NCBI GenBank assembly: GCA_964530335.1
Contig: CAZGYG010000007.1
Span: forward strand, 3,855-67,854
Length of the DNA stretch: 64,000 nucleotides
Source of the DNA: VGDP01 sp964530335
Lineage (GTDB): Bacteria; Pseudomonadota; Alphaproteobacteria; SP197
Direction of reading: 5' to 3'
Shown here: piece after piece, positions 24,052 to 33,350 of the stretch
How the letters are laid out: the number at the start of each line of letters is the position of its first letter
Position numbering within the stretch: the stretch's first letter is position 1
Notes under the pieces: model-generated
Told to the model about the DNA's origin: nothing
The model's input: only the letters and a program-made list of their open reading frames with translations
Database searches by the model: none
Program-made: the position numbers and the translations under genes

Positions 24052-24854
24052 CCGCGATAGAGCCTGTGACCGCGATGGGGCCCGTGACCGCGACGGCGGG
24101 GGACGAACCGGTGATCCGCGTGCGCGGGCTGGTGACCAGGTTCGGTCCCCAGATCGTCCACAACGGCCTCGACCTCGACGTCGTGCGCGGCGAGGTGCTG
24201 GGCGTGGTCGGCGGCTCGGGCACGGGCAAGTCGGTGCTGCTGCGCACGATCATCGGGCTCAACCCGGCCGCGGCGGGCACCATTGAGGTGCTGGGGCGCG
24301 ATACCGCCCAGCTCGACCGCGCCGAATCCAACGCCCTGCGCCAGCGCTGGGGCGTGCTGTTCCAGGACGGCGCGCTGTTCAGCTCGCTGACCGTCGCCGA
24401 GAACATCGAGGTCCCCATGAAGGAGCGCGGCGGGCTTTCCCCCGCCCTGCAAGACGAGCTCGCACGCTTGAAGATCAACCTGGTCGGCCTGCCCGCGGAC
24501 GCCGGACGCAAGATGCCGTCCGAACTCTCCGGCGGCATGCGCAAGCGTTCGGGGCTGGCGCGCGCCCTTGCGCTCGACCCGGAGATCCTGTTCCTCGACG
24601 AGCCGACCGCGGGGCTCGATCCGATCGGCGCCGCGGACTTCGACTCACTGATCCGCAACCTGCAGCGAAGCCTGGGGCTGACCGTGTTCATGGTGACGCA
24701 CGACCTGGACAGCCTGCATGCGATCTGCGACCGTATCGCCGTTCTGATCGACGGAAAGACCGTTGTCGGCACGCTGGCCGATCACGTGGCCAACCCCCAT
24801 CCCTGGGTGCAGGCCTATTTCTGTGGCCCGCGTGGCCGCGCCGTGACCGCCTGA
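24048..24854 (+). CDS. MlaF-type ABC transporter ATPase
   Basis: A 268-residue ATPase. Walker A GGSGTGKS, signature LSGGMRKR (the MlaF-type variant of LSGGQ), Walker B ILFLDEPTAGLDP and a switch His in VTHDLDS are all intact. The N-terminus carries a short imperfect tandem repeat (ExVTAMGPVTA; 24048-24096) before the ABC domain begins near residue 22. Coupled by 4-nt overlap to the permease. Confidence 0.93.
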   Translation: MTAIEPVTAMGPVTATAGDEPVIRVRGLVTRFGPQIVHNGLDLDVVRGEVLGVVGGSGTGKSVLLRTIIGLNPAAAGTIEVLGRDTAQLDRAESNALRQRWGVLFQDGALFSSLTVAENIEVPMKERGGLSPALQDELARLKINLVGLPADAGRKMPSELSGGMRKRSGLARALALDPEILFLDEPTAGLDPIGAADFDSLIRNLQRSLGLTVFMVTHDLDSLHAICDRIAVLIDGKTVVGTLADHVANPHPWVQAYFCGPRGRAVTA

Positions 24855-24889
24855 GGGGGCGGACGTCCAAGGGGCCATCCGGGGGGCAG

Positions 24890-25918
24890 ATGGAAACGCG
24901 TGCAAGCTACGTCCTGGTCGGCGCGTTCGTCCTGGCCCTCGTCGCCGGGACCACGGCCTTCGTCGTGTGGCTGGCCAAGCTCGAGATCGACCGCGCGTTC
25001 GCCAGCTACGACATCTACTTCGAGGGCTCGGTCAGCGGTCTGCGCGAAGGCGGCGTGGTGCAATACCACGGCGTGCCGGTCGGCACCGTGACCGCGATCG
25101 AGATCGACCCCGAAAACGTCGAGCGGGTGCGCGTGACCATCGAGGTGGGCGCCGAGACCCCGATCAGCGCCGACGTGGTGGCGACGCTGCAGATCCAGGG
25201 CATCACCGGCCTCAGCTTCGTGCAGCTCTCGGGCGGCAGCAACGAGGCGGGGCCGCTCGAGGCCAAGGCGGGCGAGCGCTACCCGGTGATCGCCTCGCGC
25301 GTCTCGGGGCTCGAGCGGGTGTTCGAGACGGTGCCCCAGCTCGTCCAGAGGTTCACCGAGCTGGTCGAGCGCGCGATGATCCTGCTCAACGACGAGAACC
25401 AGCAGGCATTCGCCGAGACCCTGGACAACGTCCGCGACCTGACCGGCGCGCTCGCCGGCGAGACCGACAATTTCCACGCCGTGATGGTGGACGCCCAGGC
25501 GACGATCGTCGCGGTGCGCGGCACGGCGGAGGAGGCCGAGGCCCTGGCCGGCGAGCTTCGCACCAGCGCGACGCGTCTCACCGAAAGCGTCGACGTGGCA
25601 TTGGCCCAGATCACGACCACCACGGCGACCGCGGACGAGAACATCGCGGGTGTCGGCCAGGACGCGCGCGCCACCCTCGCCAAGGTCGACGAGACGGCCG
25701 AGGCGGCGACACGGCTGGCCAACGAGATGACCGCACTGGTCGAGGAAAACCGCGGCCCGATCAGCGCGTTCTCGGAATCCGGGCTCTATGAGCTGTCGCA
25801 GTTCATCACCGAGGCACGCGGGCTGGTCGCGGTGCTCACGCAGATCGCCGCCCAGATGGAACGCGACCCCACCCGGTTCCTTCTGGGCGGACAGCAGCAG
25901 GGATACGAGGCGCCATGA
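24890..25918 (+). CDS. MCE-family lipid-binding protein (MlaD-like)
   Basis: A 342-residue periplasmic-side protein anchored by one N-terminal transmembrane helix (about residues 8-30). An MCE domain follows (about 38-118; VSGLREGGVVQYHGVPVGTV and GITGLSFVQLSGG are typical), then a long helical C-terminal region (about 140-330) predicted to form coiled coil. It receives lipid from the auxiliary lipoprotein side and hands it to MlaEF. Its stop overlaps the next ATG by 4 nt. Confidence 0.93.
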   Translation: METRASYVLVGAFVLALVAGTTAFVVWLAKLEIDRAFASYDIYFEGSVSGLREGGVVQYHGVPVGTVTAIEIDPENVERVRVTIEVGAETPISADVVATLQIQGITGLSFVQLSGGSNEAGPLEAKAGERYPVIASRVSGLERVFETVPQLVQRFTELVERAMILLNDENQQAFAETLDNVRDLTGALAGETDNFHAVMVDAQATIVAVRGTAEEAEALAGELRTSATRLTESVDVALAQITTTTATADENIAGVGQDARATLAKVDETAEAATRLANEMTALVEENRGPISAFSESGLYELSQFITEARGLVAVLTQIAAQMERDPTRFLLGGQQQGYEAP

Positions 25919-26553
25919 CGATACGTTTAGGCTTATCGCGCCGGTGGCTCGTCCTGGCCGGCGCCTTCGTGCTGACCGGCTGCGCCGCGGCCAACCTCAT
26001 TCCCGAGGCGGCCGACCGACCCGATCTCTTCGTGCTGACGCCGAAGAGCACGTTCGAGCCCGACCTGCCGACGGTCAGTTCCCAGCTTGCCGTCGAATTG
26101 CCGCTCGCCTCGGCCGGCATCGACACCGGACGCATTGCCCTGATGCACACGCCGATGCAGCTCGACTACTACGCCCGATCCAACTGGACCGACCGGGCCT
26201 CGGCGATGGTGCAGAACCTGATCATCCAATCGTTCGAGAACTCGGACCGGATCGTCGGTGTCGGCCGCGTCTCGGTCAATCTGCGCGCCGACTATGTGTT
26301 GGTGACCGAGTTGCGCGAGTTCCAGGTGGAGTACTTCCACGACGGCGGCCCGGTGGTCCACGTCCAGCTCAACGCCAAGCTGGTCAAGTTCCCGGAACGG
26401 GTCATCGTCGGCAACATAACGTCCGAGGAAAGCGTCGTGGCGGCGGCGGATTCCATGGACGCGATCATCCCGGCGTTCGACGACGCCCTTGGCGCGACCC
26501 TGCGCGACATCGTGAGTTGGACGCTCCGCACCATGGCGTCGGGCGGCGCCTGA
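25915..26553 (+). CDS. ABC-type transport auxiliary lipoprotein
   Basis: A 212-residue lipoprotein of the ABC_trans_aux (PqiC/DUF330) family. The signal sequence ends in the lipobox LTGC, giving acylated Cys22 and probable outer-membrane localisation. The mature part has the family's beta-alpha pattern, with YYARSNWTDRASAMVQNLI as the best conserved segment. It is the last gene of the MCE operon and probably forms the outer-membrane end of the lipid transport route. Confidence 0.9.
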   Translation: MTIRLGLSRRWLVLAGAFVLTGCAAANLIPEAADRPDLFVLTPKSTFEPDLPTVSSQLAVELPLASAGIDTGRIALMHTPMQLDYYARSNWTDRASAMVQNLIIQSFENSDRIVGVGRVSVNLRADYVLVTELREFQVEYFHDGGPVVHVQLNAKLVKFPERVIVGNITSEESVVAAADSMDAIIPAFDDALGATLRDIVSWTLRTMASGGA

Positions 26554-26560
26554 GCGGCTC

Positions 26561-27922
26561 ATGCCGCTATTGCGCATCTCTCGGCGGGACGCCTTGACCG
26601 CCGCGGTCGCGGCGACGGTCTTGCCCGGTCTCGCGCGCGCGGCATCGCCGGTGGACCTGCGCGTCGTGCGCCGGACCGTCGAGATCACGGGTCGAGCGGC
26701 GACGGCGCTGGGGTTCGCGTCGCTCCCAGGCGCAGGGATTCGCATCGGCGCGGGCGATCGGTTCGCGGCGGTCCTCGCCAACGAGCTTGACGGACCCACG
26801 TTGATCCATTGGCACGGCCAGACCCCGCCGACCGACCAGGACGGCGTGCCCGAGCTGTCGCAGCCCGCGCTCGCGCCGGGCGGCCGCTATGCCTACGACT
26901 TCGCCGCGCGCCCCGGCACCCACTGGCTTCATTCCCACGTCGGACTGCAGGAGCAGAGCCTGCTCGCCGCGCCCATGATCGTCGAGGATCCGGCTGACGT
27001 CGGGCGCGACGAGCAGGAGGTCGTGGTCTTCGTGCAGGATTTCTCCTTCCGCTCGCCCGAGGACATCCTGGCGGAGCTTCGGGCCGGCGGCGGCGCCCAC
27101 GCGGGCCATGGCATGGTCGCCCTCAACGACTTCGAACACGACGCCTACCTGACCAACGGCCGGACGCTCGACGACCCCGAGATCGTCGTGGTCGAGCGCG
27201 GCGGCCGGGTGCGGCTGCGCGTCATCAACGCCAGCGCGGCCACGAACTTGTGGCTGGACCTGGGCGAGCTTTCCGGCGAACTCATCGCCGTCGACGGCGA
27301 CGCCGTGGCACCGGTCGCGGGCAACCGGTTCCCCCTCGCCATCGCCCAGCGGCTTGACGTCCGCCTCGCGTTGCCTGAGTCGGGGTCATGGCCCGTCCTC
27401 GCCTTGCGCGAGGGTGGACGCGAACGCACCGGACTGGTGCTGGCAACCGCGAGCGCCGCGGTGCCGCGCATCGACCCCCTGGCCGAGGGCACGGCGCCGG
27501 CGGTGGACCTTGGCCTGGAACGCACCCTTACGGCGGTCGCGGGACTGGGCCCGCGGCCGGTGGACCGTGCCTTGGCGGTCGCGCTGACCGGCGGGGGCGC
27601 GGACTACGTCTGGTCGCTCAACGACCGCGTCTTCGGCCAGCACGAACCTCTGGAACTGCGACTTGGCGAGCGTGTCGCCCTGACCTTCCGCAACACGACC
27701 CGCATGGCGCATCCGATGCACCTGCACGGGCATCACTTCCAGGTCGTCGCCATCGACGGCCGGGAGTTCCAGGGCGCCGTGCGCGACACCGTGCTCGTGC
27801 CGATCGACGGGGCGGTGACGGTCGCGTTCGACGCCGACAATCCGGGCCACTGGGCGCTGCACTGCCACAACATCTTCCACATGGAAGCGGGGATGATGAC
27901 GGCGCTCCGCTATGTCGCATAG
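26561..27922 (+). CDS. Multicopper oxidase, Tat-exported
   Basis: A 453-residue three-domain multicopper oxidase. The N-terminus has a twin-arginine signal (S7-R8-R9-D10-A11-L12, then a hydrophobic stretch ending ARAA), so folding with copper in the cytoplasm and Tat export are expected. Copper ligands are in the four usual blocks: HWHG (H83, H85), HWLHSH (H124, H126), HPMHLHGHH and HCHNIFHMEAGM, the last giving Cys, two His and an axial Met for type 1 copper. A short methionine/histidine loop (GGGAHAGHGM) precedes domain 2. The substrate is unknown (metal ions or phenols in relatives). It starts 7 bp after the MCE operon and may be part of it. Confidence 0.93.
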   Translation: MPLLRISRRDALTAAVAATVLPGLARAASPVDLRVVRRTVEITGRAATALGFASLPGAGIRIGAGDRFAAVLANELDGPTLIHWHGQTPPTDQDGVPELSQPALAPGGRYAYDFAARPGTHWLHSHVGLQEQSLLAAPMIVEDPADVGRDEQEVVVFVQDFSFRSPEDILAELRAGGGAHAGHGMVALNDFEHDAYLTNGRTLDDPEIVVVERGGRVRLRVINASAATNLWLDLGELSGELIAVDGDAVAPVAGNRFPLAIAQRLDVRLALPESGSWPVLALREGGRERTGLVLATASAAVPRIDPLAEGTAPAVDLGLERTLTAVAGLGPRPVDRALAVALTGGGADYVWSLNDRVFGQHEPLELRLGERVALTFRNTTRMAHPMHLHGHHFQVVAIDGREFQGAVRDTVLVPIDGAVTVAFDADNPGHWALHCHNIFHMEAGMMTALRYVA

Positions 27923-27934
27923 CTCGGGCACGGT

Positions 27935-29047
27935 TCAGCGGCGGCGGCCCCGCGCTTCCTCGTCGAGCGCCCTCAGGGCATCCCGGTAGACGCCGCGGCC
28001 GAAGGCGTATTGCGGCAGGTTGACGTCGCCGCCGACATTGAGTTCGAGCAGCAGCGGTCCCTCCTGGGTCAGCGCCACGTCCCACGCCTGGGCGCGAAGT
28101 CCCGGGAACGCGCTGGCCGCGCCGCGCGCCATGTCGATCGCCGCGGCCCAGTCCGGCAAGGTCGCGCCCAGCAGCCGAAACCCGGTGTCCGGGTGGCTCT
28201 CGAGCTCCCGTTGCGCCGGCCCGACGCCCTGGACGACGCGGACGATCCGGCCGTCCGCCGTGTCGAGCGCCGCGAGCAGGTTGCCCGCGCGCCAGAAATT
28301 GTCGGCGGCGTGGGTTCCCGCCGGCACCTTCCACAGCGCGTAGAACACCGTCGGCCCGCCAGCGCCGAGCAGGATGACCAGCCGCACCGTGGCGATGCGA
28401 TCGCCGCACGCCTCGCGCACGAACGGATGGGGATCGAGCCGTTCCTGAAACAGGTAACCGTCGGCGAAGGCGCCGAGCTCGGCGACAAAGCCGGCCATGC
28501 CGGCTTCCTTGCCGTCGGCGCGGCGCACCCGGTCGGCGGCCGCGTCATAACCGGCGAGGGCGACGGTGCCGACGCTATGGCGCCCGGTGACCGGCTTGCC
28601 GAACAGAGGGTACGGGGCGCGGCGCAGGAACGCCGCCGCCGCCGCGGCGTCCGGCAGGGCTTCGGCGCCGGGATAGCGCCGGTCCGGGTGCAGCACGCCA
28701 AGCACGCGCGGCACGCGATAGCCGAGCCCGGTCATCACCGCGTAGTAGAGCAGCTTGTCGTGGGCCGCCGCGACCCAGGTCGGGTTGGTCAGGCGGTAAA
28801 ACAGGCCGGCCTGGCCCTGCTCCCCGATGTGGGCGCGGCGGTCGGCGTCGGAGCGCGCCGGTTCATAGAGGCGGAACAGGTAGTATTCCCGCGGCGAAAT
28901 CCAGCTGGGCCTCCGGCGCAAGCGGCAGATGTCGACGATCTGCCGCAGGAACGGACGGCCCGCCTTGCGTGCCCGGTAGGCCGCCTGGGCGAGATCGAGG
29001 CTGGGACCGGCCTTGCGCCGGTCAAGCAGTGTCGCGTCGTTGCCCAT
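27935..29047 (-). CDS. Sugar-transfer-associated ATP-grasp protein
   Basis: A 370-residue ATP-grasp enzyme of the type named sugar-transfer associated ATP-grasp (PF14397-like). ATP-grasp features include the PLFGKPVTGRHSVGTVAL lysine/glycine loop near residue 150, FQERLDPHPFV and the Mg-binding LLELNVGGDVN near the C-terminus. Family members ligate a carboxylate to an amine or thiol in cell-surface or capsule clusters, but no such cluster is present here. Convergent with the multicopper oxidase and divergent from the M81 peptidase. Confidence 0.82.
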   Translation of the reverse strand: MGNDATLLDRRKAGPSLDLAQAAYRARKAGRPFLRQIVDICRLRRRPSWISPREYYLFRLYEPARSDADRRAHIGEQGQAGLFYRLTNPTWVAAAHDKLLYYAVMTGLGYRVPRVLGVLHPDRRYPGAEALPDAAAAAAFLRRAPYPLFGKPVTGRHSVGTVALAGYDAAADRVRRADGKEAGMAGFVAELGAFADGYLFQERLDPHPFVREACGDRIATVRLVILLGAGGPTVFYALWKVPAGTHAADNFWRAGNLLAALDTADGRIVRVVQGVGPAQRELESHPDTGFRLLGATLPDWAAAIDMARGAASAFPGLRAQAWDVALTQEGPLLLELNVGGDVNLPQYAFGRGVYRDALRALDEEARGRRR

Positions 29048-29129
29048 GACCGTTCCCGCGCGACATTAGCAGAGGTCGGTGGAACGCGATAACCTGTCGC
29101 GTCGGTCAAGCCTGGAGCCAAGCATCGCC

Positions 29130-30605
29130 ATGCGCCTCGTCGTCGCCATGATGAAGCATGAGACCAACACGTTCTCGCCGGTGCCGACGCCGTTCGAGCG
29201 GTTCGGCGGCCGGGGCGCGCATTTCGGCGCCGCCGCGCGCGACGCCTACGCCGGCACCAACACGCCGTTCGCGGCGTACCTGGACCTGGCGCGCCAGGCC
29301 GGAGCGTCGGTGACGACCCCGGTGGCGGCCGAGGCCCCGCCGAGCGGCCCGGTCGAGGCGAGTGCCTACGCCCGGTTCAGCGACGCCATTTGCGAGGCGA
29401 TCGACAAGGGTTGCGACGCCTGCCTGCTCGACCTGCACGGCGCCATGGTGGCCGAGACGACCGACGACGGCGAAGGCACGCTGCTGGCGCGGATTCGCGC
29501 GCTCAGGCCCGATCTGCCGATCGCCGTGGCGCTCGACCTGCACGCCAACATGACGGACGCCATGGCGGACAACGCCACCGTCATCGCCGGCTACAAGACC
29601 TACCCTCACGTCGACATGTACGCCGCCGGCGAGCGGGCCGGACGCATCGTGCTCGACGCCATGGCGGGGCGGTGCCGCCCGGTCATGGTCTGGGGCAACC
29701 GGCCGATGTTGCCCCACACGCTGCGCATGGCCACCCACGTGCCGCCCATGAAGGACTTGATCGAGTTGGCGCTCGCCGCCGAGGCACAAGGCTTGCTCGC
29801 CGCGACCGTGTTCGGCGGCTTCCCGTTGGCCGACATCCCCACCGCCGGCCTCAGCGTCGTGACCGTCGCGGACGGCGATCGCGCGGCGGCGCTCGGCGCC
29901 CGCGACGCGATGCTCGATGCGGCGTGGCAGCGGCGCGCGGACTTCGTTTACGGGAGCGAGCCCCTGGAGCAATCCGTGGCGCGCGCCAAGGCGCTGGACG
30001 GCGGCCCGATCCTGCTGATCGACCATGCCGACAATTGCGCTTCGGGCGGCACCCAGGACACGGTAACCGTGCTGCGCGAGGTGCTGCGCCAAGGTCTCGA
30101 GGACGTGGCCGTGTTCGCGATCTGCGACCCGGCGGCGGTGCGCGAGATGATCGCGGCCGGCGTCGGCAACCCGGTCGAGCTGAAGCTCGGCGGCAAGGTC
30201 GCCATGCCAGCGATCGGCCGCCAGGGCGAACCGATCGAGGTCAAGGGTCGCGTGCGCGCCGTGACCGACGGCCGCTTCAAGGTGCGCGGCCCGATGGCGA
30301 CCGGAACCACCATCAACATGGGACGCACCGCCGTGCTCGATACCGGCGAGGTCGAGATCGTCGTGTGCGAACGCAATACCGAGCCCTACGACCTGGGCTC
30401 GTTCCGCAGCGTCGGCATCGAGCCGACCGAACGACGGTACCTGATGCTGAAATCGCGGGTGCACTACCGCGCCGGATTCGGCCCGATCGCCCGGCACATC
30501 GTCGAATGTGACGGGGTCGGCGTCACCTCGTCGGACATGAGCCTGTTCAAGTTCGAGAAGGTGCGGCGGCCGATCTACCCGCTCGACCCGGACACCTCGG
30601 CCTAG
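29130..30605 (+). CDS. M81-family metallopeptidase (microcystin LR degradation MlrC-like)
   Basis: A 491-residue MlrC/M81 protein. Typical segments are MKHETNTFSP at the N-terminus, LLDLHGAMVAE, ALDLHANMTD, TYPHVDMYAAGERAG and the C-terminal VHYRAGFGPIA. The conserved His/Asp residues in these blocks make a zinc site. Members are widespread in bacteria that do not degrade microcystin, where they probably open cyclic amides or small peptides. ATG 29130 matches the family N-terminus; a 17-codon longer reading is less likely. Convergent with DUF502, with 2 bp between stop codons. Confidence 0.9.
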   Translation: MRLVVAMMKHETNTFSPVPTPFERFGGRGAHFGAAARDAYAGTNTPFAAYLDLARQAGASVTTPVAAEAPPSGPVEASAYARFSDAICEAIDKGCDACLLDLHGAMVAETTDDGEGTLLARIRALRPDLPIAVALDLHANMTDAMADNATVIAGYKTYPHVDMYAAGERAGRIVLDAMAGRCRPVMVWGNRPMLPHTLRMATHVPPMKDLIELALAAEAQGLLAATVFGGFPLADIPTAGLSVVTVADGDRAAALGARDAMLDAAWQRRADFVYGSEPLEQSVARAKALDGGPILLIDHADNCASGGTQDTVTVLREVLRQGLEDVAVFAICDPAAVREMIAAGVGNPVELKLGGKVAMPAIGRQGEPIEVKGRVRAVTDGRFKVRGPMATGTTINMGRTAVLDTGEVEIVVCERNTEPYDLGSFRSVGIEPTERRYLMLKSRVHYRAGFGPIARHIVECDGVGVTSSDMSLFKFEKVRRPIYPLDPDTSA

Positions 30606-30607
30606 GG

Positions 30608-31324
30608 TCAGGTCACCGCCGGCTCGGCGGCGCCCCGGGCCTCGGGCCGGCGGTCCGGTGGCGTCAGGATGCCGCCCGAAAGCAGCAACTTGATCCCTTC
30701 CTCGGGCGTCATGCTCATCGCCATCAGGTTCTTGCGGGGGACGAACAGCAGCAGCCCGGTCGTGGGGTTAGGCACCGTCGGCACGAACACGTTGACGACC
30801 TCGTCGGGCGTCCGGTCCTGCACCTCGCCCATGGTCCGGCCGGTCACGAATCCCATGGCCCAGATGTCGGGCCGGAACTCGACCAGCACCACTTCGCGGA
30901 AGGTGCGCGACTTCTCCGAGAGCACGGTCTCGAACACCTGTTTGAGCGCGCCGTAGATGCTGCGCACGATGGGCATGCGGTGGACCATGCGCTCGCCGAG
31001 GTGCACGACGGTCCGCCCGAGCAAGCCGAACGACAAGGCACCGACTGCCGTCAGCATCACGACCATGACCAGGATGCCGAGCCCGGGGACGCTGAACGGC
31101 AGGTAGGTCTCCGGGTTGTAGCGCAACGGGATCATCGGCATGACGTGGCTGTCGACGAGGCCGATGAACAGGACGATCAGATAGATCGTCAGGCTGATCG
31201 GCGCGGTCACGACGATGCCGGTCAGGAAATACGTCCTCAGCCGCGTGGTCAGGCGGAACCAGTGGCGGCGCCTGGTGCCCCCGCCTCTACCGTCTTGCGC
31301 GGCCGGCTGCTCGTTCTCTGTCAT
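30608..31324 (-). CDS. DUF502 membrane protein
   Basis: A 238-residue integral membrane protein of the DUF502 family. Two long hydrophobic segments (about 30-55 and 80-105) are followed by a soluble domain with the conserved YGALKQVFETVLSEK and FVTGRTMGEV-type motifs. DUF502 genes occur in many Alphaproteobacteria, often next to recG; recG is absent here. Function unknown. Divergent from the polyketide synthase gene. Confidence 0.9.
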   Translation of the reverse strand: MTENEQPAAQDGRGGGTRRRHWFRLTTRLRTYFLTGIVVTAPISLTIYLIVLFIGLVDSHVMPMIPLRYNPETYLPFSVPGLGILVMVVMLTAVGALSFGLLGRTVVHLGERMVHRMPIVRSIYGALKQVFETVLSEKSRTFREVVLVEFRPDIWAMGFVTGRTMGEVQDRTPDEVVNVFVPTVPNPTTGLLLFVPRKNLMAMSMTPEEGIKLLLSGGILTPPDRRPEARGAAEPAVT

Positions 31325-31427
31325 GGATCACAACGACGTGACGACGTTTTGCGATGTCCACTATGGCGGGACGCGCGGCCTCGTAGCAAGCTGGGCGTTG
31401 AACTCCTTGGTTCATCGGGTGCCCGCC

Positions 31428-32480
31428 GTGACCGAACCCGCTCCTGCCCGGCTGGTCGCGCTGGCGACGGCAACGCCGGATCATGTGTTGGCCCAGGACG
31501 ATGTCGCCCGGGCGGGTCTTGCGCTGTTCGAAGGTGTGCTCGGCAGCCCGGACCGCTCGGCCGCCGTCTACCACAACGCGGCCATCGCGACCCGGCGTTC
31601 CACCGTGCCGATCGAGTGGTATCTCGAGCCCCACGGCTTCGCCGAGCGCAACGAGCTCTACCTGCGCCACGCGGTCGATCTGGCCGCGCGCGCCGCCGAC
31701 CGCGCGCTCGGCGATGCCGGCCTCGACTACGCCCGCGTCGACGCCATAGTCGCAGTCTCGAGCTCCGGCATCGCGACGCCGAGCCTGGATGCCCTGGTGA
31801 TGGAGCAGCGCCCGTTCCGGCGCGACGTGGAACGGTTGCCCGTGTTCGGGCTCGGCTGTGCCGGCGGGGTGCTCGGCCTGGCCCGCGCCGCCGCGCTCGG
31901 TCTCGCCCGGCCGGGTTCGACGGTCCTGCTCCTGGTCGTCGAGTTGTGCGGTTTGACGTTCCGTCACGCCGACCGGTCCAAGAGCAACCTGATCGCGAGC
32001 GCGCTGTTCGGCGATGGCGCCGCGGCCGCCGTCGTCTCGACCGCCGGAGAGGGTCCGCGCCTGACCGCGTGGGGCGAGCACACCTGGCCCCGGTCGCTCG
32101 ACATCATGGGCTGGTCCGTGACCGACGACGGCTTCGGCGTGCTGTTCTCGCGCGACATCCCGGCGCTGATCCGGCGCGATTACCGGGCGGTGGCCGATGC
32201 CTTCCTCGCCCGACACGGCCTGTCGTTCGACGCCATCGATGCCGTCATCTGCCATCCCGGCGGCGCCAAGGTCGTCGACGCGCTGGAACAGGCGCTCGGC
32301 CTCGCTTCCGGCGCGCTCGAGGACAGCCGCGCCGTGCTCGCCGAGTTCGGCAACATGTCCGCGGCCTCGGTGCTGTTCGTGCTGGCCCGCGCGCTGCGGC
32401 GGGGACAGGCGGGGCGCCTGCTGCTGTCGTCGTTGGGCCCCGGCTTCACGGCCGCCTTCCTGGTCGCGGAGGCGCGGTGA
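31428..32480 (+). CDS. Type III polyketide synthase (chalcone/stilbene synthase-like)
   Basis: A 350-residue homodimeric ketosynthase that extends a CoA-bound starter with malonyl-CoA and cyclises it. Catalytic triad Cys144 (GLGCAGG), His276 (ICHPGG) and Asn309 (FGNMSAAS) is complete, and the C-terminal SSLGPGF loop is conserved. Bacterial relatives make alkylpyrones or alkylresorcinols from fatty acyl starters. The frame is open from 31215, but GTG 31428 gives the family N-terminus; a start at 31323 would add a non-conserved leader. It overlaps the next gene by GTGA, pairing it with an Icmt-type methyltransferase as in bps and srs operons. Confidence 0.93.
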   Translation: MTEPAPARLVALATATPDHVLAQDDVARAGLALFEGVLGSPDRSAAVYHNAAIATRRSTVPIEWYLEPHGFAERNELYLRHAVDLAARAADRALGDAGLDYARVDAIVAVSSSGIATPSLDALVMEQRPFRRDVERLPVFGLGCAGGVLGLARAAALGLARPGSTVLLLVVELCGLTFRHADRSKSNLIASALFGDGAAAAVVSTAGEGPRLTAWGEHTWPRSLDIMGWSVTDDGFGVLFSRDIPALIRRDYRAVADAFLARHGLSFDAIDAVICHPGGAKVVDALEQALGLASGALEDSRAVLAEFGNMSAASVLFVLARALRRGQAGRLLLSSLGPGFTAAFLVAEAR

Positions 32481-32986
32481 CGGCGGGCATCGTCCTGGTC
32501 GGGTTGGTCGCCGCCCAACGCCTGGCCGAACTGACCTTGGCCGGGCGCAACGCGCGCCGGCTCAGGGCGGCGGGCGCGAACGAGGCCGGCCGCGCCCACT
32601 ACCCGGTCATGGTGGCATTCCATGCCGCCTGGTTAGCCGCCAATTTCCTCGTCGCGCTGGATACGGCGCGCTTCGACGCGGTGGCCCTGGCGGTGTTCGC
32701 CGCGCTGCAGGTGGGACGGTTGTGGGTGATCGCCACGCTGGGCGCGCGCTGGACAACCCGGATTCTTGTCGCCAGCGGCCGGCCGCTGGTGCGGCGCGGG
32801 CCGTACCGCTGGCTCGACCATCCGAATTACCTGATCGTCGCCGGCGAGATCGCCGCGCTGCCCATGGTGCTCGGCGCGTGGCCGGTCGCGCTCGTCTTCT
32901 CGGCCCTGCACGTTCCCCTGATGGTCCACCGCATCCGAACCGAGGACGCGGCGCTCGAGGCCGCCGGGCTCAGGGAATTGCGATGA
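32477..32986 (+). CDS. Isoprenylcysteine carboxylmethyltransferase-family protein, partner of the type III PKS
   Basis: A 169-residue membrane methyltransferase with about four hydrophobic segments. The C-terminal SAM-binding part shows RRGPYRWLDHPNYLIVAGE, the family signature (RHPxY-type). In Bacillus bps and Streptomyces srs operons the homologue O-methylates the alkylpyrone or alkylresorcinol made by the adjacent synthase; translational coupling (GTGA at 32477-32480) supports the same role. The 3' end overlaps the convergent Mth938 gene by 17 bp. Confidence 0.9.
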   Translation: MTAGIVLVGLVAAQRLAELTLAGRNARRLRAAGANEAGRAHYPVMVAFHAAWLAANFLVALDTARFDAVALAVFAALQVGRLWVIATLGARWTTRILVASGRPLVRRGPYRWLDHPNYLIVAGEIAALPMVLGAWPVALVFSALHVPLMVHRIRTEDAALEAAGLRELR

Positions 32987-33344
32987 GCGCGGCGGCCGCG
33001 CGCCGATTCTCGCCCACCAGCACGTTGAAGGTGCGGCACGCCGCCCCCGTGGCCATGGCTTCGAGCGCCAGGCGCCGGTCTCGCGCCGCCCGCTGGATGT
33101 CCTCGGGCACCGGCGCGGCGTCGGCGCCGCAGCCCAGCACGAGAATGTCGAGGTCCGCGGCGTCGAGGATCGGGCCGAGGTTCGCCACCGTCGCCTCGGC
33201 GATGTCGCGCACCGGCCAGCCGATGATCCGATCGGGCAGCACCAGGACGGAACCCACGTGGGTCCGCCCGCCGACGCGGAACCCGCCCGCCCCATAGCTC
33301 TCGATCACGGGTCGCCCGGCACCGCCGAGCGGAAGGATCTCCAC
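32970..33344 (-). CDS. Mth938-domain (DUF498) protein
   Basis: A 124-residue protein of the Mth938/NDUFAF3 fold. Characteristic segments are IESYGAGGFRVGG, LVLPDRIIGWPV and LDILVLGCG. The mitochondrial relative NDUFAF3 is a complex I assembly factor, and alphaproteobacterial members usually follow secDF, as here (7 bp after secF on the same strand reading). A role in membrane protein or complex I assembly is possible but not shown. Confidence 0.92.
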   Translation of the reverse strand: MEILPLGGAGRPVIESYGAGGFRVGGRTHVGSVLVLPDRIIGWPVRDIAEATVANLGPILDAADLDILVLGCGADAAPVPEDIQRAARDRRLALEAMATGAACRTFNVLVGENRRAAAALIAIP

Positions 33345-33350
33345 GGCCGC

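Noticed and set aside
31323..31427. A longer N-terminus for the type III PKS beginning at ATG 31323
   Set aside because: The extension has no similarity to the family, overlaps the promoter space of DUF502, and the family N-terminus begins right after GTG 31428.
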